Below are positions 8,751 through 17,064 of a DNA stretch of 64,000 nt, piece after piece. The stretch is taken from contig DATCHW010000117.1 in assembly GCA_036508135.1 (NCBI GenBank), positions 5,557 to 69,556 of the forward strand, in the 5' to 3' direction. The translations under genes were made by a program, and so were the position numbers. The notes beneath the pieces were generated by a model that made no database searches, was not told the origin of the DNA, and saw nothing but the letters and a program-made list of their open reading frames with translations. This DNA comes from DATCHW01 sp036508135 (lineage in GTDB: Bacteria; Bacteroidota; Ignavibacteria; Tepidaquicellales; Tepidaquicellaceae). Each line of letters begins with the position of its first letter. Position 1 is the first letter of the stretch.

Positions 8751-9721
8751 AATCCCATTTCCACAAGAGTATGTATATGGATTATTCCTGCAAGCTTTTT
8801 ATTTTTGTCTGTTATGATTAGTTGAGTAATCTTATTCCGTTCCATTATTTCGAGAGCTGTATTAGCCAGTGTTTCTGTCGTGATAAATTTGGGTTTTGTA
8901 TTCATGATATCTTTGGCTTTGAGATTATCAAGAGCCAGGGTCTTTTCGAGCAGTCTTCTCAAGTCTCCGTCTGTAATCATTCCTGCGATTTTTTGTTTAT
9001 CCATTACAATGGCTGAGCCAAGCCGCTTGGTAGATATCATATATATTACGTCTTTCAATTTTGTGTTTACGTTTACAAGAGGAATATCTTTTCCTTTTGT
9101 CATAATATCTTTCACTTTCAGGAGAAGTTTTCTTCCGAGACTGCCCCCCGGATGGAAAGCGGCAAATTCCTCTTTAGTGAATCCTCTTTTCTGAAGCAGC
9201 ACCATTGCAATCGCATCTCCCACAATTAATGCCGTAGTTGATGAAGATGTTGGCGTAAGATTATGCGGACACGCTTCGGATTCAATCGAAGCATCAAGTA
9301 CGATATCGGATACTTTTGCAAGTGGGGAGTGAACATTTGCAGTAATCGATATTATTTTCAGGTTATATTCTTTAAAAAGCGGAATAAGTTTTTTCACTTC
9401 ATCGGTACCTCCGCTTTTGGAAACAAGCAGCACGACATCCTCTTCACGCACTATCCCGAGATCGCCGTGAATGCTGTCTCCCGAGTGCAGGAATGTTGAG
9501 TATGTTCCCGTGGAATTGAAAGTAGCGGCGATTTTCTGCGCTATGATTCCTGATTTCCCTATACCGGTCACAATCACCTTTCCCTTGCATCCGTAAATAG
9601 TATCAATCGCTTTCTTAAAACTTTTCGTGAATAAAGGATTATCAAATCTTTTTTCAAGCCTCTGAATTTCACGCTTCTCTTTGATTACTACCGCTTTTCC
9701 GTTTTTTACGTCTTTTTCCAT
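8747..9721 (-). CDS. kdsD: D-arabinose 5-phosphate isomerase (KpsF/GutQ family)
   Basis: Isomerises ribulose 5-phosphate to arabinose 5-phosphate, the first step of Kdo synthesis for lipopolysaccharide. The 324 residues hold an N-terminal SIS domain (about 30-180) with VTGIGKSGIIAQKIAATFNSTG, FLHSGDSIHGDLG, SKSGGTDE and the diagnostic NLTPTSSSTT followed by FHPGGSLGRKL. Two CBS domains fill the C-terminal third (DIMTKGKDIPLV..., DIMNTKPKFITTE...). Operon with lptC and the LptA-like gene explains the physiological role. A divergent gene starts 132 bp away, so promoters for both strands lie at 9722-9853. Confidence 0.92.
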   Translation of the reverse strand: MEKDVKNGKAVVIKEKREIQRLEKRFDNPLFTKSFKKAIDTIYGCKGKVIVTGIGKSGIIAQKIAATFNSTGTYSTFLHSGDSIHGDLGIVREEDVVLLVSKSGGTDEVKKLIPLFKEYNLKIISITANVHSPLAKVSDIVLDASIESEACPHNLTPTSSSTTALIVGDAIAMVLLQKRGFTKEEFAAFHPGGSLGRKLLLKVKDIMTKGKDIPLVNVNTKLKDVIYMISTKRLGSAIVMDKQKIAGMITDGDLRRLLEKTLALDNLKAKDIMNTKPKFITTETLANTALEIMERNKITQLIITDKNKKLAGIIHIHTLVEMGL

Positions 9722-9853
9722 TTGTATATATTAAAAATTAAAATTTATGCATTTTAATATTACATTACAATTTATAAAATATTTAATTCTTTTTTTCTCC
9801 ACTTGGAATTTATACAATTGCTGAAAAGGTGAATTTAGGGAAAGGGTTATTAC

Positions 9854-11272
9854 TTGCTTAAGAAAAACACAGAACACACTCTCGAAATATCAGCGCTCAG
9901 CAGCGAAGGGAAAGGAATCGCAAAAGTTGATGATAAATTTGTCGTTTTTGTAGAGCAGGCTATACCCGGCGATAAAGTGCTTGCCAATATCACAAGAAAA
10001 AAATCCAACTATGCAGAAGCCCGGATAATAGAAATATTATCACCATCACCCTGGCGTGTAAAACCTGACTGTGAGCATTTCGGAGTATGCGGAGGATGCA
10101 AACTTCAGAATCTTGATTACGAAAAACAAATAGAATATAAATCGGAAAGTGTAAAAAACGCACTCCGGAGGATCGGAGGATTTATCGACATTGATATCCC
10201 GCAGGCAATAAAATGCGATAATCCATTTTACTACAGGAATAAAATGGAATTCTCTTTCTCGGACGATAAATGGCTCGAAATTGCCGACAAAGAGAAACCC
10301 AGGGAAAATTTTGCTCTCGGTCTTCACGTGCCAAAGTTTCATTCGAAAATTATTGATATAAATAAATGTTTCCTCCAGTCTGAGGTATCAAACGGAATTC
10401 TTAATTTTACAAGAAATTATTTTAAAACAAAAAATATCAGTATCTATTCCACTCATACGCATTCCGGTTTTTTAAGATTTCTAATTATCAGGCAGAGTAT
10501 GAATGTGAATGCACTTATGGTGAATATTATGACTTATGCATTTGACAGGGATTTAATAGAAAAATATGCACGTTTACTGATTGCAGAATATCCGCAGATA
10601 ACTACGGTCGTTAATTCCACAACAGATTCAAAGGCTCAGGTTGCCTTCGCACAGAAGACCCATACATTATTCGGCAGTGGTTTTATTACTGAAAAATTAT
10701 TTCCGGAAAACTATTCCGGCTTTAATCCTGAATTCAAAATATCCCCCAATTCATTTTTCCAGACAAATACAAATCAGATTGGTAAACTATATTCTGCCGC
10801 CGCGGAATTTGCAGAATTAAAAAAAGAAGATAATGTTCTTGACCTCTACTGCGGTGCCGGAACAATAGCAATCTATATTTCCGATAAAGTGAATAAAGTT
10901 CTCGGAGTCGAATTAATTCCCGATGCAATTGAGAATGCCAATGAGAATCTCGGGTTTAACAAAACCGGAAATGTATCATTTGTTACAAGTGATATAAAAG
11001 ATTTTCTTTCAGGTAATAAATACGGGGATTTCAACAAAGTGATTCTCGATCCTCCCCGTTCAGGTTTACATCCGGATATTTGTGAAGTGTTGTCTGTTTC
11101 ACATTTTGAAAAAATAATTTATGTTAGCTGCAATCCCGGCACACAGTCTCGTGACCTCAAACTCATTTGCGGAAAGGAAAATTTTAGAGTGGATAACGTA
11201 CAACCCGTGGATATGTTCCCGCAAACTTACCACATCGAAAATGTCGTAAGTCTGATAAGGAATGAAAAATAA
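9854..11272 (+). CDS. rlmD: 23S rRNA (uracil-C5)-methyltransferase, RlmD/RlmCD family
   Basis: SAM-dependent m5U methyltransferase acting on 23S rRNA. The 472 residues show an N-terminal TRAM domain (1-62), iron-sulfur cysteines Cys73, Cys79, Cys82 and probably Cys172, the SAM-binding LDLYCGAGT (329-337), DPPRSG (399-404) and catalytic Cys426 in SCNPGT. The start is TTG: an in-frame TAG 18 bp upstream leaves no ATG/GTG option before it, and GGGAAAGGG lies just upstream. The exact target uridine cannot be told from sequence, so RlmD versus RlmCD versus RlmC is inference. Confidence 0.9.
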   Translation: MLKKNTEHTLEISALSSEGKGIAKVDDKFVVFVEQAIPGDKVLANITRKKSNYAEARIIEILSPSPWRVKPDCEHFGVCGGCKLQNLDYEKQIEYKSESVKNALRRIGGFIDIDIPQAIKCDNPFYYRNKMEFSFSDDKWLEIADKEKPRENFALGLHVPKFHSKIIDINKCFLQSEVSNGILNFTRNYFKTKNISIYSTHTHSGFLRFLIIRQSMNVNALMVNIMTYAFDRDLIEKYARLLIAEYPQITTVVNSTTDSKAQVAFAQKTHTLFGSGFITEKLFPENYSGFNPEFKISPNSFFQTNTNQIGKLYSAAAEFAELKKEDNVLDLYCGAGTIAIYISDKVNKVLGVELIPDAIENANENLGFNKTGNVSFVTSDIKDFLSGNKYGDFNKVILDPPRSGLHPDICEVLSVSHFEKIIYVSCNPGTQSRDLKLICGKENFRVDNVQPVDMFPQTYHIENVVSLIRNEK

Positions 11273-11337
11273 ATTAAAACTTATTTCTATTTAAAGTATA
11301 TTTAATAATTAAATTACCATCAATAATTTAAAATTTA

Positions 11338-13326
11338 ATGTTCAATAAAATGAAAATTATTTTTTCAATTTTATTTATTATATCAATATCTGCTACCGTG
11401 TTATATTCCCAGGATGAACCGGCAAAAAAAACAAATCTCGGACCAAATGTGAATTCAAAATCTGCCGAGCTTAATCCCGTTATATCTGCCGATGGAAAAA
11501 CTTTGTATTTCACACGCAGAAACCATCCGGAAAATATGGGATACGGTAAAACCGAATTCGATGATGATATATGGATTTCGGAACTTGATAATAACGGCGG
11601 CTGGACTCCTGCAAAAAATGCAGGCTATCCGCTGAATAATAATTGTTTTTCGTCTATTTGCTCCGTTTCTCCTGACGGTACAAAAATGCTGCTTCAGGGA
11701 ATATTCGATAAAACTGTTTGCAAAAAAAACTCAGACGAATTGTATCTGTATACCTCCGAAAAAAATAAAAATGGCTGGAGCATTCCAAAGAAGCTTAACA
11801 TTCCCAAATTCTTTAATAAAAATATCTATGCGGATTTCTTTCTAAGTAACGATGGAAAATTTTTGCTTATGGCGATTGAAAATATTGACTCCTACGGAGA
11901 CCTCGATATCTATGTAAGTATTCTCGATGAAAATAATGAATGGAATGCACCGCTGAATCTTGGCATTAAAGTTAATACAAACCTGAAAGAATACAGCCCA
12001 TTCCTCGCGGCGGATAATGTATCGCTTTATTTTTCAAGCAAAGGACATGAAGGATTTGGTGATGCAGATGTCTTTGTTGCCCGCCGCCTCGATGATACCT
12101 GGAAAAACTGGTCAGAACCGGAAAATCTCGGGCAAACTATCAATACAAGCGGAGCTGATGCCTATTATGTTATACCAGCATCGGGGGATTTTGCTTACTT
12201 TGTTTCAACTGATAACAGTATAGGTGCTGAAGATATTTTTCGCGTGCTGCTTCCCGGTAAAGTGAAACCAAATCCTGTTGTACTTATTTCAGGAAAAGTG
12301 ATAGATGTTAAAACAAAGCAACCAATCGAAGCGGATATTGTTTATGAACTTCCGCCGGATGGCGGGATACTCGGTTCTCTTAAAACAAATCCGGAAAACG
12401 GTGAGTTTAAACTTACTCTGCCTGTCGGGCATAACTACGGATTCCGCGTGAATGCAAAAGGATATATATTCGCCTGGGAAACGTTCGACGCTAAAAAATT
12501 CAAGGATTATACCGAAGCAGAAAAAATTATTAATCTCACTCCCATTGAAGAAGGCACTACAACTAAACTCAATAATATTTATTTTGAACTCGGCAAATCA
12601 GATTTGAAAACCGAATCTTATTCGGAACTTGATAAAGTTGTAAAATTCCTGAATGAAAATCCGGGTGTGAGAATTGAAATATCAGGGCATACGGATAGTA
12701 CCGGAAATGATATCATCAATGACACACTTTCTGAAAATCGTGCAAAAAATGTCAGGAAGTATATCGTATCAAATGGAATCTACGAAGACAGGATTTCATA
12801 TAAAGGTTACGGCAGTAAAAAACCCGTCGCTTCAAACGATACGCCTGAAGGCATGCGGCTGAATAGAAGAGTTGAGTTTACTATCCTTGAAATGAATTAC
12901 GTCTCCAATGTAAAACCCGAGAAACAAATTATCGAAAATAAAATCCCGGAAGAAAATAAAATAATTCAAAATGTAACGGAATCACCTCAAGTAATTTGCA
13001 TTACTTACTTTGAACTCAACCAGACATTTCTTTTGGTACGGAATTATTCCGAACTTGAAAAAGCCGTTACTTACCTGAAAGATAATCCAAATGCTGAAAT
13101 TGAAATTTCAGGACACTCTGATAATACCGGAGGAAAGGAAGATGCTAATCTCAAAGTCTCTGAAATTATAGCAAAAGCTGTACGGGAATATATTATCTCA
13201 AGAAATATTTCGGAAAACAGGATTACGGTAAAAAGTTACGGAAGTAAAAACCCTGTATCCTCAAATGATACCGAGCAAGGCAGGAACCTTAACAGAAGAG
13301 TAGAAATTATTATTTTAAAAAAATAA
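11338..13326 (+). CDS. PorE-like outer-membrane protein: PD40 propeller, carboxypeptidase-regulatory domain and two OmpA domains
   Basis: A 662-residue exported protein likely anchoring to peptidoglycan. Order: signal peptide (about 1-24; a second ATG at codon 5 is also possible), WD40/PD40 beta-propeller blades (about 35-300, motifs NPVISADGKTLYFTR and YSPFLAADNVSLYFSS), a carboxypeptidase-regulatory-like beta sandwich (317-400, GKVIDVKTKQPIEADI), then OmpA domain 1 (411-520) and OmpA domain 2 (550-662). The PD40-CRD-OmpA order resembles PorE of the type IX secretion system but lacks a TPR region and has an extra OmpA domain. Domain 1 keeps the peptidoglycan ligands Asp453 and Arg468; domain 2 keeps Asp595 but has Ile611 where the Arg should be. 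T9SS cargo is abundant nearby, consistent with but not proving a T9SS link. Confidence 0.85.
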   Translation: MFNKMKIIFSILFIISISATVLYSQDEPAKKTNLGPNVNSKSAELNPVISADGKTLYFTRRNHPENMGYGKTEFDDDIWISELDNNGGWTPAKNAGYPLNNNCFSSICSVSPDGTKMLLQGIFDKTVCKKNSDELYLYTSEKNKNGWSIPKKLNIPKFFNKNIYADFFLSNDGKFLLMAIENIDSYGDLDIYVSILDENNEWNAPLNLGIKVNTNLKEYSPFLAADNVSLYFSSKGHEGFGDADVFVARRLDDTWKNWSEPENLGQTINTSGADAYYVIPASGDFAYFVSTDNSIGAEDIFRVLLPGKVKPNPVVLISGKVIDVKTKQPIEADIVYELPPDGGILGSLKTNPENGEFKLTLPVGHNYGFRVNAKGYIFAWETFDAKKFKDYTEAEKIINLTPIEEGTTTKLNNIYFELGKSDLKTESYSELDKVVKFLNENPGVRIEISGHTDSTGNDIINDTLSENRAKNVRKYIVSNGIYEDRISYKGYGSKKPVASNDTPEGMRLNRRVEFTILEMNYVSNVKPEKQIIENKIPEENKIIQNVTESPQVICITYFELNQTFLLVRNYSELEKAVTYLKDNPNAEIEISGHSDNTGGKEDANLKVSEIIAKAVREYIISRNISENRITVKSYGSKNPVSSNDTEQGRNLNRRVEIIILKK

Positions 13327-13337
13327 TATAATATGGA

Positions 13338-13463
13338 AATTCCTCCTTATTAAAGATCGAAGAGTCCCGACTCGTCGGGATGGGAATACAAGGGGGTTGA
13401 AATAACGAATGTGATATTGATTTTATAATTCCCCCTTAGAAAAGGGCGAATACAAGGGGGTTG
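13338..13463. repeat. dispersed CCCCCTT/AAGGGGG repeat, left part of repeat island
   Basis: Two copies of a family whose core is TTCCCCCTT...AAGGG(G)GAATACAAGGGGGTTGTTATAA. The first (13343-13400) is a variant containing TCGAAGAGTCCCGACTCGTCGGGATGGGA, itself a hairpin. The second is at 13430-13463. They directly precede the DUF559 gene. Confidence 0.78.
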
Positions 13464-13493
13464 TTATAAAAGAAGTCACTATAAAATTTTAAA

Positions 13494-13892
13494 ATGTTGA
13501 TAAAATATAATTCGAAAAATAAGCATCTTTCTAGAGTATTGAGAAAAAAAAGCACTTTAGCTGAGGTGTTGCTCTGGAATGAATTAAAAGGTAGAAAAAT
13601 ACTGAACTACCAGTTTATGAGACAAAAGCCGATAGGGAATTACATTGTAGATTTTTATTGCAGTCCTTTGAAATTAGTTGTTGAAATTGACGGTTTGACA
13701 CATATAGGCAAAGAAGATTATGATTTAAAAAGAGAGAAATATCTTACATCAATTGGTCTTATTGTTTTAAGATTTTTCGATAATGATGTTAAACAAAATA
13801 TGTCAGGAGTAATCGGTGCTTTATATGAATGGATTGACAAAAAAAGTTACAACCCCCTGCCCCCTTTTCTAAGGGGGAATAAATGCAGCTGA
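13494..13892 (+). CDS. DUF559 (Vsr-like PD-(D/E)XK fold) endonuclease-domain protein
   Basis: A 132-residue small protein with the DUF559 signature: NSKNKHLSRVLRKKSTLAEVLLWNELKGR at the N-terminus, FMRQKPIGNYIVDFYCSPLKLVVEIDG (Asp and Glu-x-Asp of the nuclease core), then RFFDNDVKQN. The family is related to very-short-patch repair nucleases, but its role is unknown. The last 14 residues (NPLPPFLRGNKCS) are encoded by a copy of the CCCCCTT/AAGGGGG repeat that also surrounds the gene on both sides, suggesting the gene and repeat travel or evolve together. Confidence 0.85.
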   Translation: MLIKYNSKNKHLSRVLRKKSTLAEVLLWNELKGRKILNYQFMRQKPIGNYIVDFYCSPLKLVVEIDGLTHIGKEDYDLKREKYLTSIGLIVLRFFDNDVKQNMSGVIGALYEWIDKKSYNPLPPFLRGNKCS

Positions 13893-14158
13893 AATCAATT
13901 CAATAAACAATTTTTCCTTGATAAAAAAAGATAAAAGGGCGTTGTCATAAATTTAGTTATAAAAGATAGAGTTTAACAAATCTCACTTAATAAAGGTCGA
14001 AGAGTCCCCGAGGAGGTTGGAATACAACGAGGTTGTTAATTTATATAATTCCCCCTTAAAAAAGGGGGAATACAAGGGGGTTGTTATAACTTAATAATAA
14101 GTGTTTCTTAATTTAAAAAATTCTCACATAATAAGAAGAGAACACAAGGGGGTTGTTA
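13849..14158. repeat. dispersed CCCCCTT/AAGGGGG repeat, right part of repeat island
   Basis: Four further copies: 13851-13881 inside the 3' end of the DUF559 gene, a decayed TCGAAGAGTCCCC variant at 13990-14036, a good copy at 14047-14090 (TTCCCCCTTAAAAAAGGGGGAA then TACAAGGGGGTTGTTATAA) and a 3' half at 14138-14158. The last half ends 5 bp before the YciI-like start codon. Confidence 0.78.
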
Positions 14159-14162
14159 ATAT

Positions 14163-14459
14163 ATGTCTAATCCAAAATTCATAAACATAATTATTTTTAA
14201 GAAAATCGATCCAAACCCGACACCATTTCAATTAGTGAAAGACCACGTTGAGCATTTAAAGAAACTTGATGAAAGCGGAAAATATATTCTTGGAGGACCC
14301 TTTACCGATTGGGAAGGGGGAATGGTAATTGTAAAAGCAGTATCACCGGAAGAAGCTAAACAAATTGCAGAATCCGACCCATTCGTAAAATCCGGCTCCA
14401 GAACTTATGAAATCAGAACTCTCGAAATTGCCGATAAAGAAAATAATTATTTACTATAA
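14163..14459 (+). CDS. YCII-related domain protein
   Basis: A 98-residue ferredoxin-fold protein of the YciI family. The characteristic histidine and aspartate lie in KDHVEHLKKLDESGK and GGPFTDWEGGMVIV, followed by EEAKQIAESDPFV. Some family members are dehydrochlorinase-like enzymes, but most have no known substrate. Length is normal. It starts 5 bp after a dispersed repeat, so its native promoter may have been altered by the repeat. Confidence 0.87.
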   Translation: MSNPKFINIIIFKKIDPNPTPFQLVKDHVEHLKKLDESGKYILGGPFTDWEGGMVIVKAVSPEEAKQIAESDPFVKSGSRTYEIRTLEIADKENNYLL

Positions 14460-14816
14460 AAAAATCCTCCGAACAGAAAATTGAATTATTTTTTTGTTCT
14501 TTTTCTTCTCGTTACTAACCCCTGATTAGTAACGACTACGTTAACCATCCACAATAAATCGGGATGGATTTAGGTCTAGGTAAAATTGTTCCCATCTTCC
14601 CTCGTTACGAAAGCATGCCCCCGACTTGTTCCGACCCGTCGGAAGTCCTAGGTGATTTCTCGGGGGTCCAGCTTTGTAATGCTATTTTTCCTCTGGTTAA
14701 CATGCTCTATCGTTGTAACCTTACAGTCGACTGATTAAACAATCCCACCGTTCTTGAGTGTTATTAAAAATTCCTTCTGCTTTCCAATTATTGGTTTGAG
14801 AAGCAGAGATATGAAC
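14460..14816. other. intergenic region with two hairpins, no gene seen
   Basis: The stretch between convergent genes holds a 9-bp-stem hairpin CGTTACTAA/TTAGTAACG (14510-14534) and a nested structure at 14618-14666 with outer arms CCCCCGA/TCGGGGG and inner TTCCGAC/GTCGGAA. Neither is followed by a T run on either strand, so they are not typical terminators. I see no coding frame with a known family. Confidence 0.6.
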
Positions 14817-15416
14817 TCATTTTAAAAGTTCAATTACTTTATCACTTTTCTTATCCTTTGCAATATCAAGCGGAGTTTTTCCTGAACTGTTTTTTGCAGT
14901 TTTATCCGCTCCGTTTGCAAGCAATATTTTTGCCGCATCCCCGCTGTTGTATTCAGCCGCATAGTGCAAAGCATTGTCCTCGCCACTTTTATTTTTAATA
15001 TTCACATTTGCTTTATTCTTTATAAGCATCTCAATAATTTCTCCGCGGTTTGTTCTTGCCGCTCCGAGAATTGGTGGTATCCCCATTTCATCGTAAACAT
15101 TCGGATCTGCTCCTTTTTGAAGCAACACTTCAACAATTTCTTTGTATCCATCGAAGGATGCGATTGCAAGTGCAGTTTCCTTCAGAAAATCTGTTGTAAT
15201 AGCTTTTACAAGGGTAGGATCTTTTGAAAGATAATCTTTAACCTTTGCGATTTCATTATCTTTTACAGCTTTAAAGAAATCTTCCGGATTAACTTTTTCT
15301 GTAACTTTTTGATCTGTTTTTTTGTCATCGGTGGTTTTATTATCTTCTGCTTTCTTACCGCAGGAAATTAAACCGATAAAACAGATTGCAAGAACGAACA
15401 AAAGTAATTTTTTCAT
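14817..15416 (-). CDS. ankyrin-repeat lipoprotein
   Basis: A 199-residue exported protein. The signal peptide ends in a lipobox LISC (Cys19), so it is probably anchored to a membrane by lipid. A short charged Asp/Lys/Thr linker (20-45) precedes four to five ankyrin repeats: KDNEIAKVKDYLSKDPTLV, LAIASFDGYKEIVEVLLQKGADPN, ILGAARTNRGEIIEMLIKNKANVN, ALHYAAEYNSGDAAKILLANGADK and TPLDIAKDKKSDKVIELL (shown in part). Ankyrin domains bind other proteins; no partner is evident. It is monocistronic. Confidence 0.9.
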   Translation of the reverse strand: MKKLLLFVLAICFIGLISCGKKAEDNKTTDDKKTDQKVTEKVNPEDFFKAVKDNEIAKVKDYLSKDPTLVKAITTDFLKETALAIASFDGYKEIVEVLLQKGADPNVYDEMGIPPILGAARTNRGEIIEMLIKNKANVNIKNKSGEDNALHYAAEYNSGDAAKILLANGADKTAKNSSGKTPLDIAKDKKSDKVIELLK

Positions 15417-15475
15417 ATTGTTTTTATTTTTAATTTGTAATTCCCCCGCATTTGCAGGGCGATTTTATTTAAAAA

Positions 15476-15694
15476 TTATTTCGTTAATAACATTTTTCTT
15501 GTATGAGTATATCCTTCAGTCCGCCCGGTCGATCTACGATTTGTAATCTGTAAAAAATATACTCCGACAGATGTATGTATACAATTAAAAATTATTTTTA
15601 GTTCAGATTTTTTCACAAAGATATTTGCGGAGGATATACCGTCAGGATGGATTCTTAGCTTTAAATATTTTGACTTTCCCGGTGTACTAATCAT
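15476..15694 (-). pseudogene. possible remnant of a secreted protein's type IX sorting domain
   Basis: A 72-codon open frame whose last 30 residues (GVYFLQITNRR ... TRKMLLTK) closely resemble the end of the type IX sorting domains elsewhere in the window (GVYFYQLRVG ... TKKMLLIK). The expected upstream part of the domain (QNYPNPFNP and the GREV segment) is missing and the rest is not recognisable, so this looks like a decayed 3' end rather than a functional gene. Confidence 0.4.
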
Positions 15695-15948
15695 ACGTTT
15701 TAATAAATCATTAAAAACTTAAAAATGAACGCCTTAAGTCTCTTTGAATCTTATATAAAATACCGATTAAAATATTGGTCTAATTAATAAACAATTACCG
15801 GTTTTATTCTTTACAGTTTATTCCCTTTCCTTTAACGCTAATGTATGTTTTTTGAATTGCTTAATAACTATATAATTGTATAAAGATTTATTTTTATTTT
15901 CAAGGGTTATTTTTTTTCATATTGGTAGAATTATTTAGCTCAGATTAT
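15695..15948. other. AT-rich intergenic stretch without a recognised gene
   Basis: No known family, hairpin terminator or RNA gene is visible on either strand. It may hold further decayed sequence of the gene whose remnant lies at 15476-15694, but nothing can be aligned by eye. Confidence 0.4.
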
Positions 15949-16045
15949 CGCCGCTGTTGGTGTTTGAGCGTAGCGTCACCAACAGTACGAATAATAATTG
16001 TTGGTGACGTTCAAACAACATTTAAACTAAACACCAACAACGGCT
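15949..16045. repeat. nested-palindrome repeat (GTTGGTG family), copy 1
   Basis: The outer arms are GCCGCTGTTGGTGTTT and AAACACCAACAACGGC. The inner arms are GTCACCAACA and TGTTGGTGAC. The whole can form a double hairpin or cruciform about 97 bp long. A second full copy is at 21211-21312 and a half copy at 39231-39268. It lies 45 bp downstream of the OppD-like gene stop. Confidence 0.8.
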
Positions 16046-16089
16046 CAAAAATCCCCCCTTTTCCATTTCTAATTATTAATTTCTAATTT

Positions 16090-17058
16090 TTAATTGTTTT
16101 TAATTTTCCAGCAGGCGGCTTTGTGATTGGTCGAAATTTCTATTAACGGCGGCTCTTCAATTATGCACTTTTCATCCGCCAGCTCGCACCTCGTGCAGAA
16201 ATTACAACCCGCGGGATAATCCAGAGGACTGGGTACAAAACCTTGTATAACAGGAAGCCTCTCTTTTCTTTTTGTGTATTGGGGCAGGGATTTGAAAAGC
16301 CCTATTGTGTAAGGATGCCGGGGATTCCTGAATATCTCATCTGAGTCAGTAAACTCTACAATTTTAGATGCATACATTACTGCAACTTTTTGTGCAATGT
16401 TTGCAATCACACCGAGGTCGTGCGTGATTATCAGTATTGCCATACCAAACTCTTCCTGAAGATTTTTCAGAAGCTCGAGGATCTGTGCCTGAATGGTAAC
16501 ATCCAACGCCGTAGTCGGTTCATCGGCAATTAATATATCGGGATTGCAGGAGAGTGCCGTAGCTATCATTACCCGCTGACGCATTCCACCCGATAACTGA
16601 TGAGGATATTCATTATATCTCTGCTCAGCAAGAGGAATACCCACGTATTTAAGAAGTTCAATTGTTCTCTCTTTCGCTTCCTGCTTTGGAATTTTCCGGT
16701 GTGCTAATATTGCCTCGTCTATCTGGTGTCCGCACCTGTAAACAGGATTGAGCGATGTCATCGGTTCCTGAAAAATCATGCTTATCCTGTCTCCCCTCAC
16801 TTTCTGCATTTCCTTTTCCGTATATCCCAGCAGGTTTTTCCCGTTTAAAATTATTTCGCCGTCTTCAATTCTGCCGGGCTCATCGATTAATCGCATTATT
16901 GAAAGAGCCGTCACGCTTTTTCCGCATCCTGATTCGCCTACAATCCCCAGCGTCTCGCCCTTTTCTATTTCAAAACTTACTCCGTCAACTGCCTTATATA
17001 TTCCGTCACGTGTGTGGAAGTAAGTCTTCAGATTATTTACCTGTAAAAGTTTCGGCAA
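16090..17058 (-). CDS. peptide/nickel-type ABC transporter ATP-binding protein (OppD/DppD family)
   Basis: Energises uptake of oligopeptides or related solutes. The 322 residues carry Walker A GESGCGKS (about 40-47), Q-loop MIFQEPMTSLNPV, signature LSGGMRQR, Walker B ILIADEPTTALD and the H-loop in ITHDLG. The C-terminal oligopeptide-type extension includes a cysteine cluster (CNFCTRC...C), a site reported to hold an iron-sulfur cluster in some DppD proteins. The start is TTG (CCG AAA CTT follows). It lies 6 bp after glmM, an unusual operon partner, and no permease or binding-protein gene is adjacent. Confidence 0.92.
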   Translation of the reverse strand: MPKLLQVNNLKTYFHTRDGIYKAVDGVSFEIEKGETLGIVGESGCGKSVTALSIMRLIDEPGRIEDGEIILNGKNLLGYTEKEMQKVRGDRISMIFQEPMTSLNPVYRCGHQIDEAILAHRKIPKQEAKERTIELLKYVGIPLAEQRYNEYPHQLSGGMRQRVMIATALSCNPDILIADEPTTALDVTIQAQILELLKNLQEEFGMAILIITHDLGVIANIAQKVAVMYASKIVEFTDSDEIFRNPRHPYTIGLFKSLPQYTKRKERLPVIQGFVPSPLDYPAGCNFCTRCELADEKCIIEEPPLIEISTNHKAACWKIKNN

Positions 17059-17064
17059 AATTTT

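Noticed and set aside
14510..14534. Rho-independent terminator for the YciI-like gene
   Set aside because: The 9-bp hairpin has no T run after it on the plus strand.
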